Shown piece after piece: positions 1 to 5,724 of a stretch of 15,842 nt of DNA. The notes under the pieces are model-generated. The model did not search any database. It had not been told where the DNA came from and worked only from the letters and a program-made list of their open reading frames with translations. The stretch is from Betaproteobacteria bacterium RIFCSPLOWO2_02_FULL_68_150. Its GTDB lineage: Bacteria > Pseudomonadota > Gammaproteobacteria > Burkholderiales > SG8-39. Location: NCBI GenBank assembly GCA_001771975.1, contig MERE01000167.1, forward strand, positions 1 to 15,842. Direction: 5' to 3'. Position 1 is the stretch's first letter. Every line of letters starts with the position of its first letter. The translations under genes were made by a program, and so were the position numbers.

Positions 1-1
1 C

Positions 2-94
2 TTCTTACGCACGCCTGCGGCACAGGCGGCCTACGCCAAATACGGCTTCGTGAACGCTTCGCCGCAGGCCTTGACGCCGCGGCCGATTCCGTAA
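2..94 (+). CDS. C-terminal end of a ModA-like extracellular solute-binding protein (5' truncated by window edge)
   Basis: An open frame enters from the left edge and ends at TAA (92-94), giving about 30 residues. The visible tail reads FLRTPAAQAAYAKYGF followed by about 14 residues ending in PRPIP. This pattern (F-L-x-S/T-P-x-A-Q-x-x-x-x-K-Y-G-F) is the characteristic C-terminal helix and end of periplasmic molybdate-binding (ModA) and related type II solute-binding proteins. I infer a periplasmic binding protein of an ABC importer, or a stand-alone ModA-like protein. The substrate cannot be told from the tail. The next gene begins 26 bp later on the same strand, so the two may be co-transcribed. 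The N-terminal part and any signal peptide lie outside the window. Confidence 0.6.
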   Translation, partial: FLRTPAAQAAYAKYGFVNASPQALTPRPIP

Positions 95-120
95 GCCGGC
101 GATATCCGGGCGACAGCGTG

Positions 121-552
121 ATGACGAGGCTGGTTGCAATCCTCTCGGCGGGCGTGGTGCTCCTGGCCGGGCTGTCCGGCGGCGCGTGCGCGCAGGACCC
201 GGTCCGCGTCGTATACCACTTCGGCGAAGGGCTCGAGCAGGCCTCGCGCGGCCTGGAGTTCATCCGCAACCACCTCGAGGCCGACCCCAAGGCCGAGATC
301 GTCGTCGTTGCCCATGCCGCAGGCGTCGATTTCCTGATGAAGGGCGCGAAGACCACCAAGGGCAACGAGTACCGCGCGGCGATCGAGGATCTCGATCTGC
401 AGGGGGTGAAGTTCCGCGTCTGCGAGATCACGCTGCGCGAACGGGGGCTGCAGCACGACCGCTTCGTCCCGGAGGCGCGCTTCGTTGCTTCCGGAGTGGC
501 GGAAATTGCGCGCCTGCAACGGCGCGAAGGCTACGCCTACATCAAGCCTTAG
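121..552 (+). CDS. Exported DsrE-family protein
   Basis: This encodes a 143-residue protein. Residues 1-24 form a typical Sec signal peptide (MTRL, a hydrophobic core rich in V, L and A, then an ACA-Q type cleavage site), so it is probably periplasmic. The mature part resembles the DsrE/DsrF/YchN fold: a first strand VRVVYHFGEG, the strand AEIVVVAHAAGVDFL, and FRVCEITLRERG, in which Cys101 occupies the position of the conserved cysteine of exported DsrE-like proteins. Relatives are linked to sulfur-relay or thiol chemistry, but the substrate of this one is unknown. A GTG directly before the ATG (118) is an alternative start. No clear Shine-Dalgarno sequence is visible. The 3' end overlaps the convergent hyfI-like gene by 11 bp, and it lies 26 bp after the ModA-like gene. 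Confidence 0.8.
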   Translation: MTRLVAILSAGVVLLAGLSGGACAQDPVRVVYHFGEGLEQASRGLEFIRNHLEADPKAEIVVVAHAAGVDFLMKGAKTTKGNEYRAAIEDLDLQGVKFRVCEITLRERGLQHDRFVPEARFVASGVAEIARLQRREGYAYIKP

Positions 553-1060
553 CGCCGGTACTGACCGCGGTGAGGATGCCCTGGATGATCGCGGCAGGCG
601 TGGGCGGGCAGCCCGGCACGGCCACGTCCACGGGGATCACGTTGGCGACGCGACCGCAACTGGCGTAGCCCTCGCCGAAGATTCCGCCGTCACAGCCGCA
701 ATCGCCGATCGCCACCACCAGCTTCGGCGCCGGCGTGGCGTCGTAGGTGCGGCGCAGCGCCTGCTCCATGTTGCGCGACACGGGTCCGGTGACGAGCAAG
801 AGATCGGCGTGGCGCGGGCTGGCGACGAACTTGATGCCGAGTCCTTCGAGGTTGTAGTAGGGATTGTTGACGCCGTGGATCTCGAGCTCGCAGCCGTTGC
901 ACGAACCGGCATCGACGTGCCGGATGGCAAGGCCGCGCCCGAGCAGCGCCAGCACGTCGTCGTTGAGCCGTCCGGCGAGCTGGTACAGCGACGCATCGGG
1001 CAGCGGTGGCGGCTCGGTGCGGATCCCGCAGCGGGCAATCTGGCGCAGGAGCTTGTACAT
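542..1060 (-). CDS. hyfI: HyfI/NuoB-like iron-sulfur small subunit of an Ehr (hydrogenase-related) complex
   Basis: This encodes a 172-residue protein of the NuoB/HycG/HyfI family, which carries the N2-type [4Fe-4S] cluster nearest the active site in complex I and group 4 hydrogenases. All four expected ligands are present: Cys54 and Cys57 in GSCNGCELE, Cys121 in AIGDCGCDGG and Cys151 in VPGCPPTP. Cys123 and Cys135 are extra. The N-terminus MYKLLRQIARCGIRTEPPP is typical of HyfI-like proteins, and homology fixes the start at 1060 although the frame is open further upstream. It is the last gene of the run, starting 2 bp after the hyfG-like stop. Unlike in E. coli hyf, no ferredoxin gene (hyfH) separates G and I. 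It should sit on the cytoplasmic side, bound to the hyfG- and hyfC-like subunits. The 3' end overlaps dsrE convergently. Confidence 0.88.
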   Translation of the reverse strand: MYKLLRQIARCGIRTEPPPLPDASLYQLAGRLNDDVLALLGRGLAIRHVDAGSCNGCELEIHGVNNPYYNLEGLGIKFVASPRHADLLLVTGPVSRNMEQALRRTYDATPAPKLVVAIGDCGCDGGIFGEGYASCGRVANVIPVDVAVPGCPPTPAAIIQGILTAVSTGAKA

Positions 1061-1062
1061 GG

Positions 1063-2622
1063 TCAGAGGTCCTGCCCGGCGTAGGACAGGTTGAACGACT
1101 TGTTGATGAGCGGGAAATCCGGAACGATGTTGCCGATCACGGCGTATTCGAGCGCCGGCCAGTTCTGCCACGACGGGTCGTGCGGATGGCAGCGCCGCAC
1201 CGTGCCGCCGGCGCCCGCTTCCAGCGCGACGAGCACTTCGCCGCGCCAGCCTTCGATCCAGCCGATGCCGAAGGCGCCCGCCGCCGGTTGCGTAACTCCG
1301 GTGGACAGCGCCCCTTCGGGTAGCCGCTGCAGCATGAGACGCTGCAGGCGAAGCGATTCGAACGCCTCCTCGAACCGAACCACGATGCGAGCTGCGACAT
1401 CGCCGTTGCGATGCGACGCGACGCTGGGCGGCAGCTCGTCATAGGGAGCGTGCCCGGGGTAGGCGCGAGCGTCGATCGCATGGCCGCTGGCGCGCGCCGC
1501 GAGTCCCACCACCCCCAGCCGCGCCGCGGTCCGCGGAGTGAGCCGGCCACAGGTGATGCAGCGGTCCTGCAGGCCGGCGTGATCGTAGTAGATCGCGCGC
1601 AGCGTGCGCAGCTCGTCTTCCAGCCGTTCGCCTTCGGCGATCAGCTGCTGCGCGCAGGCGGCATCGACGTCGCAGGCGACGCCGCCCGGCACCACGCGGT
1701 CCATCAGGTAGCGGTGGCCGAACGCGCGCGCATTGGCGCGCAGCAGGTCTTCCTTGAGCCGGGAGAACTGCGCCAGACCGAAAGCAAGGCCGCCGTCGTT
1801 GCCGAGGTAGCCGAGATCGCCGAGGTGATTCGCAATGCGCTCGCGCTCGAGCAGGAGCGCGCGCAGCCAAAGCGCACGCCGGCTGGGCCGAGCGCCGGCC
1901 ATGCCCTCCAGCGCCATGGCATAGGCCCAGGCGTACGCTACCGTACTGTCGCCGGAGACGCGCCCGGCGAGGCGGGCGCCGTCGGCGAGCGTCATCGATT
2001 CGAAGCGCTTTTCGACGCCCTTGTGCTTGTAGCCCAGGCGCTGCTCGAGGCGCAGCACGCGCTCGCCGACGATGGAAAAACGGAAATGGCCGGGCTCGAT
2101 CGTGCCGGCGTGGACCGGGCCTACCGGAATCTCGTGCACGCCGTCTCCCTCGACCGTCACGAAGGCGTAGCGCGCATCGCCCGCAGGCAAGCGGGTCGCC
2201 AGCGGTACGTCGCGCCGCAAGGGAAACGCATCCGGCTGCCAGGCGCCATGGCGCAACCAGCCGCGCGTGTCGGTCGTCCGGCCATCGGGTGCTGCGGCAC
2301 GCACGCCCAGCAGATCGTACGCTGCCCGCTGCATGCGGGCGGCACAGGGAAAGACCGGCGCGAGATCCGGGTACTCCGGCGCCTGCGGCGGCAACGGCAG
2401 TTCGAGACAGATCAAACCCTCGTACGCGACCAGCAGCGCGCGCAGCGTGAATCCGGACCCGCGATCGCGCTCGTCGCTCGCCCACAGCGCGCCGAGCCGG
2501 CCGCCGCCGCGCGCAACCGCAGCGCATGCTGCAAGCCAGGCGTTCGCGTCCACCGACGCGCGCCATGCCGGAACCGCTCCGGGGAGGCGCACCAGCTCGA
2601 TGCCGTCGATTTCCGGTGTCAT
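1063..2622 (-). CDS. hyfG: HyfG/HycE-like (NuoC-NuoD fusion) subunit lacking the [NiFe] cysteines; Ehr catalytic-subunit homologue
   Basis: This encodes a 519-residue fusion. Residues ~1-140 are NuoC-like (the EYPDLAPVFP motif at 83-92). Residues ~150-519 are the NuoD/hydrogenase large-subunit domain (IPVGPVHAG and EPGHFRF at 165-182, YKHKGVEK at 198-205). In true group 4 hydrogenases, two CxxC motifs hold the Ni-Fe site. Here the N-terminal one is replaced by SGDS (223-226) and the C-terminal DPCxxC by NLSYAG (511-516) within KSFNLSYAGQDL. The protein therefore cannot bind a standard [NiFe] centre, and 'formate hydrogenlyase' or 'hydrogenase' labels would mislead. A different CxxC (C355-I-T-C358) occurs where complex I homologues have a Gly-rich loop. 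From memory, Ehr complexes and M. tuberculosis Rv0087 share the loss of Ni-Fe ligands. The start is 4 bp after the hyfF-like stop. The reaction is unknown; interaction with quinone or a soluble redox partner is possible. Confidence 0.88.
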   Translation of the reverse strand: MTPEIDGIELVRLPGAVPAWRASVDANAWLAACAAVARGGGRLGALWASDERDRGSGFTLRALLVAYEGLICLELPLPPQAPEYPDLAPVFPCAARMQRAAYDLLGVRAAAPDGRTTDTRGWLRHGAWQPDAFPLRRDVPLATRLPAGDARYAFVTVEGDGVHEIPVGPVHAGTIEPGHFRFSIVGERVLRLEQRLGYKHKGVEKRFESMTLADGARLAGRVSGDSTVAYAWAYAMALEGMAGARPSRRALWLRALLLERERIANHLGDLGYLGNDGGLAFGLAQFSRLKEDLLRANARAFGHRYLMDRVVPGGVACDVDAACAQQLIAEGERLEDELRTLRAIYYDHAGLQDRCITCGRLTPRTAARLGVVGLAARASGHAIDARAYPGHAPYDELPPSVASHRNGDVAARIVVRFEEAFESLRLQRLMLQRLPEGALSTGVTQPAAGAFGIGWIEGWRGEVLVALEAGAGGTVRRCHPHDPSWQNWPALEYAVIGNIVPDFPLINKSFNLSYAGQDL

Positions 2623-2626
2623 CGGA

Positions 2627-4099
2627 TCACCCGATCAGGCGGGCCGCCTGGCGATACCAGTCGGCCAGGAAAGGCGGCATGTACAGCCCGAGCAGCAGCA
2701 CCATCGCGAGATGCGTGAACACCGGCACCAGGGCGGGCGAGTGCGGCAGGCGGCGCGCCGTGGTGTCGCCGAACACCATCGGCTGCACCTTGCCGAAAAT
2801 GGATGCAAACGCGATGCCGAGCGACAACAGCAGGATCGGCGTCGCCCACGGCTGCTGCGCCATGGCACTCGTGAGGATCAGGAACTTGCTCGCAAAGACG
2901 CCAAACGGCGGCATGCCGAGGATCGCCGCGGTGCCCAGCATCAGGCCCCAGCCGACGGTCGGATTGACGCGCGCCAGGCCGCGAATGTCCTCCATCATCT
3001 GGGTGCCGGCTTTCTGCGCGGCGTGGCCCACCGCGAAGAAGATCGCGCTCTTGGTGAGCGAGTGCATGGTCATGTGCAGCAGCCCGGCGAAGCTCGCCAC
3101 CGGGCCGCCCATGCCGAAGGCGAACGTCATCAACCCCATGTGCTCGATCGAGGAGTAGGCGAACATGCGCTTGATGTCGCGCTGGCGCGACAGGAAGCAC
3201 GCCGCGACCGCCACCGAGAGCAGGCCGAAGCCCATCAGCAGCGTGCTTGCGAACGGGCGGCCGAGCGCCCCGTCGGTGATCACCTTGCAGCGGATCAGGG
3301 CATACAGCGCGACGTTCAGCAGCAGGCCGGAGAGCACCGCCGAAATCGGCGTCGGGCCCTCGGCATGCGCGTCAGGAAGCCAGTTGTGCAGCGGCACGAG
3401 GCCCACCTTGGTGCCATAGCCGACCAGCAGGAAAACGAAGGCGATCGACATCACGGTCGGCTCGAGCTTGTCCTTCACCGGGTCGAGATGGGTCCAGAGA
3501 AGCGACGCCGTGCCCGCGCCGAGGACCTTCTCGGCCGCGAAGTACACCAGGATCGTGCCGAGCAGCGCCTGCGCGATGCCGACCCCGCAGAGGATGAAGT
3601 ATTTCCACGCCGCTTCCAGCGAGGCGTGGGTGCGGTACAGCGCCACCAGCAGCACCGTGGTGAGCGTGGCGGCCTCCATCGCGACCCACATCACGCCGAG
3701 GTTGTTGGTCGTCAGCACGAGCAGCATGACGAAGGTGAACAGCTGGTACATGCTGTGGTACAGGCGCATGCCGGCGCCGGTGACACGGCCATGGTCGCGC
3801 TCGATGCGCATGTAGGGGCGCGAGAACAGCGCCGTCGTCAGGGCGACGAACGCGGTGAGCGCCACCAGGAAGACGTTGAGCGAGTCGACGAAGAACTGCT
3901 CGCCGGCGAGCGTCACGGGGCCCTGTACGACGATGCGTGCGACGAGCGCCGCGGCGGCGAGCAGCGTCAGCACGCTGAAGGCCGCATTCAGCTCGGGGGC
4001 GCGCGCGCGGTGGCCGAACACGGCGAGCATCGCGGCGCCCAGCAGCGGGCTGCCGAGCAGTAACGCCAGTTCCCACGCCGTGAGCGCCGCCTCGAGCAT
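2627..4099 (-). CDS. hyfF: HyfF-like antiporter-type membrane subunit of the Ehr complex
   Basis: This encodes a 490-residue, very hydrophobic protein of the Mrp-antiporter/NuoL-M-N family, closest in pattern to HyfF/HycQ. Ion-path residues of the family are recognisable: Glu142 in MWVAMEAATL (TM5 glutamate), Lys231 and His238 in GTKVGLVPLHNWLPDAH (TM7 region), and further charged or His residues in the HSLTKSAIFF segment. About 13-14 membrane helices are expected. The likely role is proton or sodium translocation driven by the redox module. It begins 1 bp after the hyfE-like stop and is followed 4 bp later by the hyfG-like gene. It has no long lateral helix or C-terminal extension. The family is certain; the ion transported is not visible from the sequence. 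Confidence 0.88.
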   Translation of the reverse strand: MLEAALTAWELALLLGSPLLGAAMLAVFGHRARAPELNAAFSVLTLLAAAALVARIVVQGPVTLAGEQFFVDSLNVFLVALTAFVALTTALFSRPYMRIERDHGRVTGAGMRLYHSMYQLFTFVMLLVLTTNNLGVMWVAMEAATLTTVLLVALYRTHASLEAAWKYFILCGVGIAQALLGTILVYFAAEKVLGAGTASLLWTHLDPVKDKLEPTVMSIAFVFLLVGYGTKVGLVPLHNWLPDAHAEGPTPISAVLSGLLLNVALYALIRCKVITDGALGRPFASTLLMGFGLLSVAVAACFLSRQRDIKRMFAYSSIEHMGLMTFAFGMGGPVASFAGLLHMTMHSLTKSAIFFAVGHAAQKAGTQMMEDIRGLARVNPTVGWGLMLGTAAILGMPPFGVFASKFLILTSAMAQQPWATPILLLSLGIAFASIFGKVQPMVFGDTTARRLPHSPALVPVFTHLAMVLLLGLYMPPFLADWYRQAARLIG

Positions 4100-4100
4100 C

Positions 4101-4763
4101 TTATTGCTCCTTCAGCTTTTCGAGGTGGCGCGTGTCGACCGAATCGAAGCGCTCGCGGATCTGGAACAGGAAGATGCCGAGAATCAGCGCGCCCACCAGC
4201 ACGTCGAGGGCGACGCCGAATTCGACCACCATCGGCATGCCGTAGACCGCGCTGGTGGCGGCGAAGAACAGGCCGTTCTCCATGGCGAGGAAGCCGATCA
4301 CCTGCGGCACCGCCTTGGAGCGCGTGATCATCATGAGGAACGACAGCAGCACGCAGGCGAGGGCGATGCCGAGCGTCGAGCGTGTCACGGTGCCGGCCAG
4401 CTGCGAGATCGGCAGCGCCAGGTTGAAGGCGAGGATCACGAGCACGATGCCGACCAGCATCACGCTGGGGATGTTGAGCAGGGTTTCGACGTCCCACTTC
4501 ACCTCCAGCCTGCGGATCAGGCGGTGCAGGATCCAGGGCAGCGCGATCACTTTGAGCGCAAGCGTCAGCGCGGCCGAGCCGTAGAGGTGGTTCTGGCCGG
4601 TGAGCCAGGCGACCAGCATGGTCGACAGGAACAGCACGAAGCCTTGAGCCGCGAACAGGTTGATGAGCGAAAGTATCCTGCGCTGCGAGAGCATGGCAAA
4701 GGCCAGCAGCAGCAGGATCGCGGCGAGCAGGTTGACCAGCTGAGGGCCGTAGTGCAGCAGCAT
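4101..4763 (-). CDS. hyfE: HyfE-like (NuoK-related) membrane subunit of the Ehr complex
   Basis: This encodes a 220-residue membrane protein with about six to seven predicted helices. The C-terminal half is NuoK-like: Glu162 in FLAMENGLFF and Glu181 in VVEFGVALDVLVGALILG match the buried acidic residues of NuoK/MrpC-type subunits, with Asp187 nearby. Lys71 in ALTLALKVIALPW is also characteristic of HyfE/HycP. The C-terminal tail (about 20 residues) is charged and cytoplasmic. In the complex it should link the antiporter-like subunits to the NuoH-like subunit and carry part of the central hydrophilic axis. It starts 3 bp after the hyfC-like stop and ends 1 bp before the hyfF-like start, so translation is probably coupled. 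Its length is close to E. coli HyfE. Confidence 0.86.
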   Translation of the reverse strand: MLLHYGPQLVNLLAAILLLLAFAMLSQRRILSLINLFAAQGFVLFLSTMLVAWLTGQNHLYGSAALTLALKVIALPWILHRLIRRLEVKWDVETLLNIPSVMLVGIVLVILAFNLALPISQLAGTVTRSTLGIALACVLLSFLMMITRSKAVPQVIGFLAMENGLFFAATSAVYGMPMVVEFGVALDVLVGALILGIFLFQIRERFDSVDTRHLEKLKEQ

Positions 4764-4766
4764 GCC

Positions 4767-5717
4767 TCAATGCTCCAGCAGGACGTGCACCAGCATGGCG
4801 AGCACTGCCAGCAGGAACGCGGTGCCGAGGAATTCGGGGGCGCGGAAAATGCGCATCTTGGCGCTCACGGTCTCGATCAGCGCGAGGCCGGCGCCGCCGA
4901 GCGCGAGCTTGACGAGCAGCACCGGCAGCGCCAGCACGATGCCCAGCCAGTCGCCGCCCTCGGCAATGCCCCACGGGAAGAACAGCGCCAGGCCGACGCA
5001 CGAGTAGACGAACAGCTTCAGGCTCGCGGCCCACTCGATCATCGCCAGGTGGCGGCCCGAATACTCCAGCACCATGGCCTCGTGGATCATGGTGAGTTCG
5101 AGGTGCGTCGCCGGATTGTCGACCGGAATGCGCGCGTTCTCGGCGAGCGACACCATGGTGAAGGCGACTCCGGCGAACGCGAGGCTGGGGTGGATCACCA
5201 GCTCCCGATGCGCCAGCGTCTCGACAATGGTGGCGAGCGAACTGGAGCCGGAAATCAATGACGCGGTAAACAGCACCATGAGCAGCGCCGGTTCGGCGAG
5301 AAAGCCGACCAGCATCTCGCGCCGCGCGCCGAGCGAGCCGAACGCCGTGCCGATGTCCATGCCGGCCAGCGCGATGAACAGGCGCGCCAGCGCCAGCAGC
5401 CCCACCAGCGCGATGGCATCGGCCGCAGCATTGAGCGGCAGGTCGGTGCCCAGGGTCGGGACGATCGCCGCGGCGAGCGCGAGGCAGCCGAAGATGAGAT
5501 AGGGTGCGAAACGGAACAAGGGGCTCGCGTTGTGCGCCAGCACGACCTCTTTCCGGAACAGTTTGGCGAGCACGCGGTACGGTTGCAGCAGCCCGGGCGC
5601 GCTCTTGTTCTGCAGCCAGGCGCGGCACTGATTCACCCAGCCGGTGAGCACCGGTGCGAGCAGCACCGCGAGCATCAGCTCGGTGAATTGGGCGGCGAAG
5701 CCGGCGGCGCTGATCAT
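4767..5717 (-). CDS. hyfC: HyfC/HycD-like (NuoH-related) membrane subunit of the Ehr complex
   Basis: This encodes a 316-residue membrane protein of the NuoH/HycD/HyfC family, about eight helices. Signature loops are present: GLLQPYRVLAKLFRKE (42-57), GSLGARREMLVGFLAEPAL (128-144 region), and AENARIPVDNPATHLELT, then MIHEAMVLEYSG (192-221), which is the highly conserved cytoplasmic loop contacting the redox subunits. NuoH-type subunits form the membrane anchor where the N2 cluster module docks and, in complex I, the quinone tunnel. Acidic residues for coupling (Glu133 region, Glu142, Glu193, Asp200, Glu207) are kept. It starts 7 bp after the hyfB-like stop. The family call is certain. Whether a quinone binds here cannot be decided by reading. 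Confidence 0.88.
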   Translation of the reverse strand: MISAAGFAAQFTELMLAVLLAPVLTGWVNQCRAWLQNKSAPGLLQPYRVLAKLFRKEVVLAHNASPLFRFAPYLIFGCLALAAAIVPTLGTDLPLNAAADAIALVGLLALARLFIALAGMDIGTAFGSLGARREMLVGFLAEPALLMVLFTASLISGSSSLATIVETLAHRELVIHPSLAFAGVAFTMVSLAENARIPVDNPATHLELTMIHEAMVLEYSGRHLAMIEWAASLKLFVYSCVGLALFFPWGIAEGGDWLGIVLALPVLLVKLALGGAGLALIETVSAKMRIFRAPEFLGTAFLLAVLAMLVHVLLEH

Positions 5718-5724
5718 CGGGCGC

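Noticed and set aside
1063..2622. Calling the cluster a hydrogenase or formate hydrogenlyase
   Set aside because: The large-subunit homologue lacks all four Ni-Fe ligands (SGDS and NLSYAG instead of CxxC motifs), and no formate dehydrogenase, ferredoxin or Ni-Fe maturation gene is present in the window.
3175..3192. TGTC-N10-GACA match inside the hyfF-like gene
   Set aside because: It lies in codons for the conserved SRQRDIKR segment and has no sigma-54 promoter nearby, so it is a coincidence of coding sequence.
2267..4063. Long + strand open frame (598 codons) opposite hyfF and the start of hyfG
   Set aside because: It has the same composition as other antisense shadows in high-GC DNA, spans two real genes on the other strand and shows no recognisable domain.
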